Shown here: piece by piece, positions 10,640 through 22,500 of the stretch
How positions within the stretch are numbered: the stretch's first letter is position 1
Layout of the letters: each line of letters starts with the position of its first letter
Origin: Armigeres subalbatus
Lineage: Eukaryota; Arthropoda; Insecta; Diptera; Culicidae
Length of the DNA: 64,000 bases
NCBI RefSeq assembly: GCF_024139115.2
Contig: NC_085141.1
Coordinates: 70,039,481 to 70,103,480, forward strand
Direction of reading: 5' to 3'
Program-made: the position numbers and the translations under genes
The notes under the pieces: generated by a model
Database searches by the model: none
The model's input: the letters and a program-made list of their open reading frames with translations, nothing else
Told to the model about the DNA's origin: nothing

Positions 10640-11545
10640 TTGGGCTGGGCAAAGCGAAAATGAAGTAGACATTACATACTAAGCGACTCATCTCCCAATC
10701 CGCATTGGATTTTGTTAGCAATGTTGCCAACTACTGAGAATGCCTTCTCTGGTTCAACCGAAGTTGGACGAATGGTTCCAAGACCGTAAAAAAAAACAGT
10801 GTCAAATAGTATTCAATTCCTTACGGATTGGATGCAACGATCCTGCCGTCAACGCAAGTGTTTTGCTCTGCTTCAGTCTTTTCACAAGTTGTTCTTTAAA
10901 CGATAAACCAGAAAAATTATCCATAGAGGCATCTTCTTCGTACCGATCGCCAGGTATGGTCGTTGTCTCAGTTTCAGCGATCGCATCAGGAATGATGAAA
11001 CGCTTCAAGATCCCGTCCGCTTGCCTAATCAAAGTAGCTCTGGATGCCTCAAAGAACATATCAAAATCGTTTCTGATTGATTGCTTCACGGGAGAATTAT
11101 TCAAAAAATCAAAAAGATTGGCGTATTTAAGTCGTCTCTCTTGGATTCGTTCCTTAAAAGCAGTGGCCAAATAAGTGGCAGAAATTTCTGTGGCTCGATT
11201 TGAAAATTGTTTCAACATAATTTGGAGCGCCACGTGTCGGCTTCATATACAGTGCAGAACTCACTGAGGCAGTGACGTAGCCACGGGGGTTTTGGGCATA
11301 ACCCCCCCCCCCCAGAGACAAAATTTTTAGAAGAAATTTTTTTTTCGAAAAAAAATGTTCAGAAAACCCCCCCAGACCAGTTTTCTGGCTACGCCACTGC
11401 ACTGAGGAGTAGTTCCACAGCAGCTTGAACAGGTTCGAGGGCTTGAATTATTTTACCAACCACCAAACAAACATCACTGAAGTTGAATTTGTATTGAAGT
11501 TTTAACTCATGGATCCCTTTGAGCATAGATAACATGCGATTACAG
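10640..11545 (-). pseudogene. hAT transposase C-terminal remnant
   Basis: The minus strand encodes the C-terminal half of a hAT-superfamily transposase. Seen: KIIQALEPVQAAVELLLSEF (about 11400-11480), LKQFSNRATEISATYLA and the region down to about 10802, then after a stop and frameshift PTSVEPEKAFSVVGNIANK (about 10695-10750). The last matches the hAT dimerisation signature (P-S-x-x-E-R-x-F-S). The catalytic N-terminal part is not recognisable. It is broken by a frameshift near 11233, a stop and frameshift near 10800, and a 130-bp MITE insertion (11270-11399). Confidence 0.75.
11270..11399. mobile_element. 130-bp hAT-type MITE inside the hAT transposase remnant
   Basis: The termini CAGTGACGTAGCCA and, inverted, CAGTGGCGTAGCCA form 14-bp inverted repeats. 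An exact 8-bp duplication, CACTGAGG, flanks it at 11262-11269 and 11400-11407; 8 bp is the hAT hallmark. Removing it restores the reading of the surrounding transposase frame (VELLLSEFCTV). The interior is low-complexity (C-run, A/T-runs) with no coding capacity. Confidence 0.88.
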
Positions 11546-11599
11546 GCAATTGACCTGATACATGTAGGTGAAAATTATTCGAGATTTTTCATACTGACA

Positions 11600-11706
11600 G
11601 CAACATTTGAAATACCGAAAATACCGGTATTTTCCGTCTCTAATACCGGTATTTTCGGTACCCAAAATTGGCCGGTAATACCGGTATTACCGGTTAGACC
11701 ACCCTA
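11600..11706. repeat. Cluster of ATACCGGTAT palindromes
   Basis: Short palindromic words (AATACCGGTATT and variants) occur about five times in roughly 100 bp. Probably a short-unit expansion; no function can be assigned. Confidence 0.6.
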
Positions 11707-12060
11707 GTGGAAACCTTGTACAGAAATTCTCTCTTGATGTTTTCTAAAGTTTTTCTAGAAACGGCTCATGTTATCATTTTCCAAAACCAACTGGAGTGTG
11801 TTTATTTTGATCTCCGCATTGTGTGACTGGTCGGCGCTGCTTATGTTCTCTTGCCGGAACCACTGCATGAGTGATAAATTTCTTCCCCATTGTTGCCAAT
11901 TTCTTTTGTTTTCCGTTTACGGTAAATTCTAAAGCAATTGTAAACTGCATAATGATAAATTAATCTTGGCGACACTGACAGCGTCATTCTGGCGCGCTTA
12001 ATTGGGCAATTTTCTCTCTCGGAGATTGCTACAACGTGCTTTGTTTTATCGGAAAAGTCT
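11707..12060. other. Unassigned stretch
   Basis: No domain-bearing frame, tRNA or inverted-repeat element was recognised. The minus strand has a short open piece (LATMGKKFITHAVV) that could be more of the hAT element, but I cannot support it. Confidence 0.25.
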
Positions 12061-12570
12061 TCCCTCAGATCGTAAAGGAATTTCCGAAGTAAGTGCTTGA
12101 AGAATTTTTAAAGGAGCTCCTGGAGGAATTCTCGAAGAAGTACCTGGTATTCATGAATGAATTTCTGCAGAAAGAAAATAAAACAAAATTATGCCTGGAG
12201 GATTTTCCAAAAGATCTCTTTGAGGATTCCCCTGGTGAAACTCCCGAATGAGTTCCTAAAGAAATTTCGGGATAAATTTTAGAAGAAACTCAAGAGGAAA
12301 CTCCCGAAACAGTTCTTGCAATAGTTTCTAGTATACTCTTCATAATTCCCGGAGAAACGCTCGAAGGAATTAATGGAGGAAGTTTTCTTGTTTATGTCCT
12401 GTAGCAAAGCTTTTAAACAAAGCTTGAGATTTTCCTGAAAGATTCTCAAAGGAATTTTCAAATTAATTTATGATGGGTTACTCTAAGGAATTCCTTGACG
12501 AATTCCTTAGGAACTGCTGGAGAAATTTGTATTGAAACTCCCGAAACAATTCCTAGACGAGAATTTCCTA
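12061..12570. repeat. Decayed GGAATTCC-type minisatellite patch
   Basis: Words such as GGAATTC, GAATTTC and CTCCTGGAGGAATT recur at roughly 12-24 bp spacing but with much divergence. It resembles an old relative of the array at 7661-9870. Confidence 0.5.
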
Positions 12571-12978
12571 CATCTCAAATATCCAGGATGAATATCCGAA
12601 AGATATGTTTAAACATTGCTCTGCAAGTACTTTTAAGCGCCTTCTACTCTCTTGATCATATTCCTTAAAACGTTCTTAATTTTTTTCCATATTTCTTAGA
12701 GTTGTATTAGCAAGAAAATTGAAGTTTGGTATCGCCTTTTAGGGAAAATCCGCACCTATTAGAAATGTGTCCACCGTTAACATTATTAAACATATTTTTC
12801 AGAATGTCTTTGATTTTTTTTCTTTTATCCTTTGGAGGATTCCTCGAAAAAATCCTTCGATAAATTCAAACCATATTATCATTGGAATATGAATAACTTT
12901 CATGACTTTATCCGAGAGATTTACGTAGATCGTTTCAATTCCTGCATCCGGAATTTCCAGTTGAAGCGTTAATCGACA

Positions 12979-13185
12979 GGTTGCCAATGTGATAGTAATG
13001 GAAGTGATTTTCGTTCATTTCGAATTTGAACAGATAGGTACCTGCTAGAACTAGTCAAGTTTGTAGGTGTAGGATAGAAGATGGAAATGGTATGAAAGCC
13101 TATTTCCATTTTTAGCGATTGCTACAAAAAGAGACATATATGGAAAGATACAAAGTAGATGGTATGAAACGGGCCTGGGATCGAA
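12979..13185 (-). mobile_element. Diverged fragment of the same tRNA-derived SINE
   Basis: The + strand shares the ordered landmarks TTGCCAATGTGATAG, CTAGAACT, GGAAATGGTATGAAAG, TAGCGATTGCTA, AAGATACAAAGTAG and CCTGGGATCGAA with the SINE copy at 23333. The last includes the inverted B box (GGGATCGAA), absent from copy 1. Both ends are lost and divergence is high, so it is an older copy. Confidence 0.7.
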
Positions 13186-13189
13186 TGAA

Positions 13190-16100
13190 ATATGTTCGAC
13201 TTTTTCTACGAAGATAAGCTCCAAATAATAGCTCTAATGCTGTCAAATTAAATCATACGACTTATGAATGTCTGCATGGTAAACACTCATATATCAAACC
13301 GCATTAGCAATACCGTCGTTAAATACGGATCTGGTTCGTTCTCACGTGCAATCACACCGCAGAACCCCATTGGAATTCCACCAGCACACACACACATTTC
13401 ACTGGCTGGACGAAAAAGTCACAAGTCATCCCATTGCGTTCTATAGTATTTCTCCACAAGGTCCACCAGAAGCGTCATCGGACACTAAGAATCAAAACCA
13501 GAAACGTTTTTCCACGTAGATGATGACGCAAACATGGACACAACGCACTTACAAACGGAATTGGTTATTCCTTGCACGTACCAATATTTTTCTCCTGCTT
13601 ATCCCCTATCTTTATTATCGCCAACCCGACGCTTAATGCGCAGTGGTTGATTTTAGGAAATCCTTGGAAAATCTAAATCTTTCAGATTCGTATGTTTCCA
13701 TAACATTGTTTTATTTATATCTCCAGATACAGATTGATTATTTTAGAATTACAAAGTGCTTGAAGCTTTTCTTTCGAGTACATGTCGGAATAGTGTAGAT
13801 GATCGAAGCTCCGATGTTGACGACAAGTTTATTTGAATTGAATAATAAAATTCACGCGGATCCAAAGAGTATCATCGCATCGGCATCAGGCAACAATGAA
13901 GACACATTTGGAGATATAGTTTAAACTGACTTCCACTCGTTTCTATGATTTATTTCTTTGCCTTCCTTATTTACCTCTATAGAAGTATATCGAGAAAATC
14001 CACGTTACTGAAGAACTAGGGACAAACTTCAATGTTATAAAGGATATTATTCTGCAGCTCCTGTTGATATGATTTTTTACAAACTTATATTTTCATGTAA
14101 GTATTTCATCGTTTCAAATTCCTACTCTGAACCACCTTTGGATCGACCGGCACACGGTTCGCAACACTCAACATTTCCATCCTGCCGTCTGGCTGTGGCA
14201 GACCAGCAGACCACGAGCAATCGTCCAGGAGCGAAAGCAACGATAGTGATTGAAACGTTGCTAAACCCTATCCGAGTAAGGGTGGTTGGGGGTTCGGACC
14301 CAACAACGAACGACAGCAAGCTGAAGGTCACGTCTGTTAAGATCTCCTGGTGGAAAAGGAAATGCGGATTGTGGGACACGACATGGCTGCAACTTGTACG
14401 CTGGTAAATATTTATGGATCAGTCTCGGGTGCGCAATCTCGACGCCACCAGACTCGGTTCGGTGTCCCGTTGACAGTAATGGCGGCTATTGGGGCGCGGG
14501 CAGTGGGGCTACGTTATTGCTACATCGGAATTTGTACTCAGGGAATGTGCATTGCTGTTGGGATGACCTATAAATGCTGGATCGGAAAGGAACGGGTTGG
14601 TTGCTTGCGATGGAAGCTTTAATGGAAAGTGGTGAATTGCATTAATCGACTCGATTGAAATGAATTGCAAATGTAGGGTCACCAATTAGTCGCGAGAGCT
14701 ATGAGATGTTATTTGAAGTCTAAATCGGATAATGAGAGTTTAAGGATTGATTTAGTACAACATATCTATTGATCAGAAACAAAACGAAAAATGACAAAGG
14801 AAGAGAATAAAATGTTAGTCGTAGTCGTTATAGTCGTAGCAGTCGCTTATATTTTCTTCATTTTTCTAATCACAATAAACATCAATCGTCAAGGGCTGAA
14901 GAACCAAAAGCGACCAAGGAAAAACAAAAGGAGTGTCACATTTGTTGTGGTAAATGTATTGAAAATTCACATTCTCAAATGGCTTTCTCAGATGTAACAA
15001 ATATTATGGAACTCAGCTCCATAATGGAAAATGGAGCTGAACTGGAAATACATCACGTATCGATGATAAAGTGTGCTCAATTGAGGGTAAGCTCCATCAC
15101 AAGTCATACTACACTGTGTGCTTTGGCTTTCATACTTTCCCGCAATAACTACTCAAAAGGCATCATCCTACGAATCCTGTGGTCAGAGATAGGCGAAAGC
15201 TGTCTTGAGCCAATCAAGCAATAAAAGCGGTCCAAATTTTTCCACAACCTAATACTTGGCGTGGTATGAAAAGTTGAATGATATAAAGTTACACTATCTT
15301 CTATACTCTTTTGAAATGTTAATTTTGTTTGATAGCAGCATTTATTTGCAAAACTAATAGCGTTGCTAAAATGTTTCAAAATGCTTCCCCCCAGTCTTCA
15401 CACACAGGGTCCTTGGCGGCGGTCGACTATCGCTCAACATCGAGAAGACGTGTGCACTTGATGCGGTGATGCCGTGGCCATGTTACTTTGAACAATTTCA
15501 CAACTGGATCCACGGATCATGAAGCATGATAGCACTGAACAGGGTCGGCCGCCCTGCAAAACTTTCAATTTTGTAAATTAGATTAATTATGTTACCTAGT
15601 TTCCCTTGAACAACTTCAAAACAGGTACAAAAATAATTGTTATCAGTCGTTTATCGGATCTTGAAGGGACTTAGTGCCGCACCTTCCGTAATAATCCTTT
15701 CTTCTCATCATCGAAGATATAACATCTTCAAAGTCATATTCAGACAAAATGAAAATCGCATTCTTCACCCACCCCGTTATTCTTGGAAGCCACCATCAAA
15801 CGTCGTTGTCAGCATTCTTCCGGTCGCTTCTGGTCGCCTGGAGTCATATTGCGACGAACAAGTGAACAGCAAGTTTGTATACGTGTGAGGGTGCATCCGA
15901 GCGTGAATAATGAAATAATAAACTTTACTATAGAAAAAGTACGGAGGATGTCCACGGTGGGTCCTTTGTTGGCTGAGCGAGCACAGGAGGAACGGCGGCG
16001 TGGCGTGACCATAATGATGAATGGTATCGAAGTGGATCGTGCAGGAAAATGATGGAAAGTGGTTTCTTCAAGTTGTAAAACTGCTGTGCACTTAGCAGAT

Positions 16101-16590
16101 GTTGCGAACGGATCAATTTCTGTTCGACAGTTTTGAGATACTTTCCGGATGAACTTCTGACAACGCCAAGGATGGCTCCCACGTGTTTGGGCCGCAAACT
16201 GGGTTGAGCTGTAAAGTTTTCAGAAAGCGATTACTCCTTGTCCTTTGTTCATTATTAGGACGTGAGGGTACACAGGTCAAAACCGAAGAAAATGCCAATA
16301 CCCAACGTCTGTTAATAGTTTTGTGTACGGAGAATTCACAATCAATTTGTGGTTATTTTCTTGAGGCTTTACTCGAATTTTTTTTCGGGACTTACTTCTG
16401 CTTTCAAAAATGAACAATACAAAAAGTAGTTAGCAGTATTGGCAAAATCATTCACAAATCTTCCTAACGTGTTCGGATATGATCCTAATCAAATTGATAT
16501 AACTTTTTAACGCAACAATGTGAATCTTCTTGACTTTTCCTATTTCGTGGAAAATTATGTTACTGAATGTTGACGTACTTTGTACTAGAC
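13190..16590. other. 3.4-kb region without recognisable genes or elements
   Basis: Scattered short frames only (the longest about 110 codons at 14069-14407), none with a domain I recognise. The base composition and several CG-containing patches (14100-14600, 15380-15560) differ from the surrounding AT-rich DNA. Diverged elements or non-coding exons could be present, but the sequence alone does not show them. Confidence 0.3.
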
Positions 16591-16720
16591 CTGTGCGCCG
16601 CCGCGCCACGCCGCCGCCGCCGGCACCTATTGACGTACGCCGACGCCGGTCAAGGTGTCAACGGCGCGCCAAACGCCGATTGGCTCTACGCCGCCGAATT
16701 TCGAATTTCACGCCGATTGT
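16590..16720. other. GCC-rich low-complexity patch
   Basis: A run of CGCCGCCG-type words in otherwise AT-rich DNA. Short frames on the + strand are arginine- or alanine-rich because of composition, with no domain. Possibly a simple-sequence expansion within an unrecognised element. Confidence 0.5.
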
Positions 16721-16792
16721 TGGCCAACACAAAAATCACAGTATGCAGTGCGTTTGCATCTGCCGGACCACGGCAACCTATCAGGAAATAAT

Positions 16793-17019
16793 TAAGGTCA
16801 CTCCTGACGGAATCCAAGATTAAAAGTGCTCGCGTTTTCGGGGGCACACCACTCGATTCAGAGGCGGCGCACAACTGTCATTTTTGTTGATTTAGCTTTG
16901 CTGCGTCGCAGCATGCGTGAAATAATAAAAATGACAGTTGTGCGTTGCCTCCGTATCGAGTAGTGTGCCCCCGAAAACGCGAGCACTTTTAATCTTGGAT
17001 TCCGTCAGGAGTGACCTTA
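16793..17019. mobile_element. 227-bp foldback element flanked by TTAA
   Basis: Two arms of about 95 bp are near-perfect inverted copies (outer end AAGGTCACTCCTGACGG) around a loop of about 35 bp. TTAA occurs exactly at both edges (16792-16795 and 17017-17020). There is no coding capacity. The TTAA boundary recalls piggyBac-type or Wuneng-type MITEs, but the terminal bases are not classic piggyBac, so the class is tentative. Confidence 0.78.
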
Positions 17020-17289
17020 AATAGCTATTACCTTTAGCAGATTTGTTTGCTTTTATCTCTGTCACTTTTACCCGCATTGGCGTGTTAAATGCTAGGTCAT
17101 CCAAGAACTTCTTGGCAGCAGACCTACAAATCAACGAGCGTAGCGATGAACTTCTAATCTCATATGTAACTTCATGTGGAATAACCTCATTCTGGTCGCA
17201 TTGGGTGATTCATCATCTTTTTGAAGATTTGAATGTTACATATCTTAATTGGTCTAGTGCTTATATTCGCGGCTACAAGTCAACACTAT

Positions 17290-17395
17290 GAAAGTTGGGT
17301 TTGGATTCCCAGCCTTTTTAAACTTCCCTGAGCATGGAGTATCATTGTGATAGCCTCGTTATATGCGAATGCAAAAATGGTAACTTGGCTTCTGG
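17290..17395 (+). mobile_element. Feilai-like SINE fragment
   Basis: Contains GGGTTTGGATTCCCAGC (B-box-like), then CTTCCCTGAGCATGGAGTATC and ATATGCGAATGCAAAAATGG. The order and words match the Feilai-like SINE at 38978-39285. It is truncated before the tail. Confidence 0.6.
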
Positions 17396-17453
17396 AGCTG
17401 GAGCACGATGGAACACGTGACCCATCAAATTGAACATTTCCTTCACTCCTCCT

Positions 17454-17677
17454 TGTACTGTGACCTGCCCTTATTCCGCGAATCGCCTAATACCGTGGTT
17501 TTCAAAAAAAAATCAGAACCTGGCTATTATGGACATCACATTATTTTGTGAAATGTTCAAACATAATATGTTTGAACATTTCACCAAATAATACGATGTC
17601 CATGATAGCCAGGTTCTGATTTTTTTATGAAAACCACGGTATTAGGCGATGCGCGGAATTAGGGCAGGTCACGGTAC
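17454..17677. mobile_element. 224-bp hairpin MITE
   Basis: The arms (outer end GTACYGTGACCTGCCC, inner ends meeting near 17567) are inverted copies across almost the full length, with mismatches. A TA dinucleotide flanks both ends, consistent with a TA-targeting MITE. There is no coding capacity. It lies just downstream of the Feilai-like scrap. Confidence 0.78.
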
Positions 17678-17739
17678 TTAAATTGCCAGAATTGTTCTGA
17701 AAAAAAAAACGGGTTTCGATTTATTTTGATAAAAAAAAT

Positions 17740-18020
17740 TCCCAACGAAATTTCTTGGTTTTGCTGAATTGATATGTGACGGAAATTGTAAAGGAAGTTC
17801 CGAAGAAAATTCTTAGAAATTTGAGGAATTTTTGGATTTATCCCCGTAGTAATTCCTGGATGATTTTCTGACGGAATCCCTGGAGAAAATTTTGAAGGAA
17901 TTCTTGGAGGAATGTCCAACAAAATTCTTTAAGAAATTTAAGAAATATCCGAAATTTCGTCCTAGAACTTTGGAAGCAAATGGCGGCGAAGGAAAGGAAA
18001 TACTAGATGAATATCCGAGG
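17740..18020. repeat. Direct duplication, left copy
   Basis: Together with 18110-18600 it forms a diverged direct repeat. Both copies read in order through GGAATCCCTGGAGAAAAT, GGAATTCTTGGAGGAATGTCC, AATTTCGTCCTAGAAC/T or AAATTCGTCCTAGAAT, and TAGATGAATWTCCGAGG. Internal words resemble the 12-bp minisatellite. No gene. Confidence 0.65.
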
Positions 18021-18109
18021 CAGAATAGAGATACTTACGCGAAGCCCGCGGGATAGAGAGAATCGTTTTTCAACAGTGTAATCCAACAGATACGCAATAT
18101 TTTATTTTG

Positions 18110-18600
18110 ATAAACAATACCCAAATAAATTTCTTGGTTTTCTTGAAATATTTTCCGAAGGAAGTCTTGTAGAAAGTTCTGAAGGAATACCTGAAGAAAT
18201 TTCTGAGAGTCTTGAAGAATTCCTGGATCTATCTTCGTAGTAATTTTTGGAAGATTTCCTGAAGGAATCCCTGGAGAAAATACAGAAGGAATTCTTGGAG
18301 GAATGTCCAAAAAAATCTTGTAGAAATTTAAGAATGTCGTTAATTCCTTTGGATATTATCACTCTTATTCTTGTTTACGGATGAACGATACTTTCGAACG
18401 AATGCGATTCGTTCGAACCGTTTCTCCATTTGATTTTGCTGGCGTAAACGAGAATGCGCTTCAACTTTCGTTCGAAAGCGCGTTCGTACGTAAACAAGAA
18501 TAAGGGTGTATATCTGATATCTGAAAATTCGTCCTAGAATTTTGGAAGGAAATGGCGGAGAAAATTCCGAAAAAAAATATTAGATGAATTTCCGAGGGAA
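18110..18600. repeat. Direct duplication, right copy, split by a MITE
   Basis: Matches 17740-18020 on both sides of an inserted MITE (18360-18508), which explains its extra length. The absence of the MITE from the left copy dates that insertion after the duplication. Confidence 0.65.
18360..18508. mobile_element. 149-bp MITE
   Basis: Inverted termini CACTCTTATTCTTGTTTACG and, inverted, CACCCTTATTCTTGTTTACG (one mismatch in 20). The interior is rich in TTCGAACG-type words. Flanks are TAT on both sides, suggesting a TA or 3-bp target duplication. Non-coding. Confidence 0.78.
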
Positions 18601-18659
18601 TGGAATGTCTTATGGAATACCTGGAAAAGTTCCAGAGGAATTGTTAATTTAATTTTTCA

Positions 18660-19488
18660 AAAGTATGTATGTATTTATGTATTTTGACGTAGGACTACGT
18701 TTATCTTTTCTATATTGGGGTACACTTTACGATTGCGAAAATCGGGGACCGTCACGACTTTAAACTTTAATATCTCAGTCGTTTCTCGATGGATTTCCAA
18801 TTTTTTGGATCATTCGATCAAGGATGAGTTAACGCCTCTTTATATTTAAAAGATTTTTAACTATTTGTTATCGATAATTGATAAAAAGTAAAAGTAGATA
18901 AACTAAACAATTACGTACATGCATCACTAGCACAGACATCAAAAATCAATCACTTGCGGATTTGGATCTAATCTTCAATTTGGACAAGATTTCACGCAGT
19001 GCGGACGCATCAAAGCAGTCGCAGTGGAGCGGACACGGCATCACGGAGGCGCTGATAATATTTTCAGCGGAAATCCATCCCATTGGTTTTGGTGCTCGGT
19101 GTGTTGTTGCAGATCATTCAACCTCAACGAACCAGCATTTCAAATGAAGAAAGGGTTGACTATAAAAATAGTACTGTTGCAATCCCGCACCGCCAGTGGC
19201 GATGCTGAAAATTTATTACAAATTGTGGTGTCAGTTAGTTGGAAAGGCGCATTGGGGAAAGAAAATTGGTTCTTCTCAGGACCAACATTTTATGGAAAGA
19301 AAGAGTTAATTGCGAAAATGGACTGTTTCGTTGTTATCGGCGTTTGGCGTGGAAGCTTGGTTTCTGTTAGTGATTCCATCCATTAAAATATACTGCACCA
19401 TCTCCTTCCGATGCGCTATCAAATTCGCTATTTACGATTGAGTTTTGCATTTTGAAGAAAGTGTATAAAATGGTGGCTTTTGTATAAA
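18660..19488. other. Possible left part of an unidentified element
   Basis: Contains ACGTAGGACTACGT at about 18692-18705 and, around 19010-19220, words that recur at 25740-25800 (for example GCAGTGGAKCGGACAC and CAGTGGCRATGCYGAAAAT). No protein domain is seen. It may be the left end of an element later split by the CR1 LINE and SINE. Confidence 0.35.
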
Positions 19489-19505
19489 ATCAATGAAGAT
19501 GAAGA

Positions 19506-22500
19506 TTTGCTTTCTCTGAAACCTGGCTCTAAACTGATATCCACAACTCCGAGCTTGCACACAATTACACGCTTTATCGTTGTGATAGGAATGCTAACAC
19601 TAGTCGTTACCTACGTGGCGGCGGAGTGTTAATTGGTGTAAGAAATGAACTGCAGAGTATGTCTGTTAGTGTTGCGGATAACGAACGATTGGAACAGATC
19701 GTGGTCAAAATAGTGTTGCCTAGCTTTGCACTCTTCGTTTGTGTTATTTATCTTCTACCAAACAGCGAGACGATTTCGTACGAACAACATTCGGCCTGTA
19801 TTCAGAATCCTCTGCATCAAGCTGGTGATCATGATCATGTGTTGGTTGTTGGAGCCTACAATCTGCCCCATCTGTGTTGGATGCATGACGAGGAAATGAA
19901 TTCTTATTTGCCTGTCAACGCTTCTTCCGAACAGGAGCTGGCTCTAGCTGAAACTGTAGTGGGCAGTGGACTCTACCAAATTAACGACTTGACAAATATG
20001 AATGGAAGGCTTCTCGATTTAGCATTTGTCAATGATGATAAATATGTGGAATTGCTTGAGCCACCTTTACCATTATTGAAACTTGACGAACACCACAAAC
20101 CAATTGTTTTAAAATATGAAACAGCAAGCAAACGTTACGACTGGGATGCTTTGAATTCCTTCAATTTTGATTTTAGCAAATGTGATTTTGCTTTGCTGAA
20201 TGCAACGATTGCCGCCGTTCGCTGGGAAGCTTATCTGACGAGCTGCAGGATCAACAACGCGGTTGATAATTTCTATCATCGATTACATGAAATTCTTCAA
20301 AATGCTGTTCCGCTGAAAAAGGGTCGTCGAGCTTTGCGTAAAAGGCAGCCGTGGTGGAACAACGAGCTACAACATCTTCGAAATCGTCTACGCAAGGCCC
20401 AGAAAAGGTACTTTTGTTCGAGGAATGAACAGCAAAAAGTTGAGCTGCGTGTCATAGAAAGCGAATACAATTCTTTACATGCGCAATGCTTTAGCTGCTA
20501 CAATCGTCGCACTGAAGAGAATATTAAGCAGGATCCCAAATCATTCTGGTCGTTTGTGAGAAGCCGAAAGCAGAGCAACGGAATTCCTCAACGTGTTCAT
20601 TATAACGATATTCCAGCTGAAACGCCATCTGATTCGACAAATTTGTTCTCGTCGTTCTTTCGAAGTGTGCTAAGTAATAACCGATCACCTTCGTCGGATG
20701 CGTACTCGAATAATTTGTCCCAATATGATCTGAACGTGCCACATTTTCACTTTTCTGCCGAGGATGTGCAACTCAAGCTTCAAGGAATTGATGCTTCCAA
20801 AGGTGCGGGACCCGACCGCCTATCACCGTTTTTAATAAAGAACTGTGCCACTTCAATTTCCGTTCCCGCAAGCATACTTTTCAACCGTTCCATCGCAGAA
20901 GGTGTTTTTCCAAGTGCCTGGAAAGTCGATGCCATCATTCCCATCCATAAAGCTGGGAATATTCACAACGTAGTAAAATACCGAGGTATTTCCATCCTGA
21001 GCTGCCTGCCGAAAATGTTTGAAAGCCTCATCCACGATTCGCTTTATCCGCATGTGCATCACATCATATCGGAATTCCAGCATGGTTTTGTTAAAAAACG
21101 TTCGACTTCTACCAACCTGATGGTTTATGTTTCCTCGCTAGTCAACGCAATTGAAAAGCGAAAACAAGTTGATGCTATCTACATCGATTTCACAAAAGCA
21201 TTCGACAGAGTACCGCATTCTTTGGCAGTGAAGAAACTACATAGTTGGCTGACTTGCTGGATCCTGTCCTACCTAACTGAGCGCAGCGCATATGTACGCA
21301 TCGATGGAACGAGATCGGATCCTTTCCCCATCACATCAGGCGTGCCTCAAGGTAGTCACCTCGGTCCACTTCTTTTTGTGTTATTCGTCAACGACCTCTG
21401 CGATACGATAAAATCTCCCAAGCAGATGTTTGCAGACGATTTGAAATTTTATCGAATCATTTCATTATTGGTTGAATGCTTGGATGGCACCAAGCTGATA
21501 TCGATGCTCTGCTCAACTGGTGCACGGTAAATGGAATGGAAGTTAATATCCGCAAATGTAATGTCATCACTTTCAATCGAACAAGGAGTACAACCATCTT
21601 TGACTATAGGATATCAACAGAAAGCATCGATCGCGTAAACACCATCAAGGACCTCGGCGTTCTGCTGGATGATAAGCTAAACTCTACCCAGCAGATAGCT
21701 TCAACGACCGCCAAGGCGTACGCGGTGCTTGGTTTTATCAAACGGAATACCCAGCAGTTTGAAGATGTTTACTGTCTAAAGACGCTCTACTGTGCTCTGG
21801 TACGTACCCGATCAAGAATGCATAACAAAATTATAACAAGGGGAGTTATTTATTTCAGAAAAATATTGTAACAAAATGTGTTATAAATTCTGCTGGTTAG
21901 TTGTTAAAATAACAAAAATTATATCAAAAGTACCTCTAGCCGTAACATAATTAAAACAGAGGTTGTAACCTTCATATCAATAATATAACAAACGTTGATA
22001 TAATTTTTCTGATAGAAATCTGGTACGCTACCACACCGGATTACCATCCATAATGTAGGCAATTAATTTGTTCCAGCTATGTATTAATATCGAGCGGGTT
22101 CAAGTTATACTGAAGGTGATTACCTCCAATTTTTTTTCCAATGTCTACAAAAAATGTAGGCAATTATTTTGTGAAAACATTCATAACTAATGTTGTTATA
22201 ATTTTGATATGAAATAAAACTGGCCGAAGACACATTTTTATTGAATTATCTAATTATAACACACGTTGTTTTAAATAACAACAATTGATAGAATTGAGGT
22301 ATAATTTTGTTATGCATTCCTGATCGGGATAGCGTACCAGAATATGGTGTGCTCGTATGGGCGCCTTATCATGCGGTGCAAATCGAGCGCATCGAACGAA
22401 TACAACGCAACTTTATTCGATTTGCCCTTCGCTTGCTGCCGTGGAATGACCCTGTGCGACTGCCACCCTATGAAAATCGTTGCATTCTTATTAATTTGCC

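Noticed and set aside
14069..14407. 112-codon frame as a host exon
   Set aside because: No recognised domain, no convincing splice context, and an overlapping frame on the other strand; not enough to call a gene.
16530..16823. Arginine-rich frame in a GCC-rich patch
   Set aside because: Composition-driven; no domain, and part of the frame runs into the foldback element.
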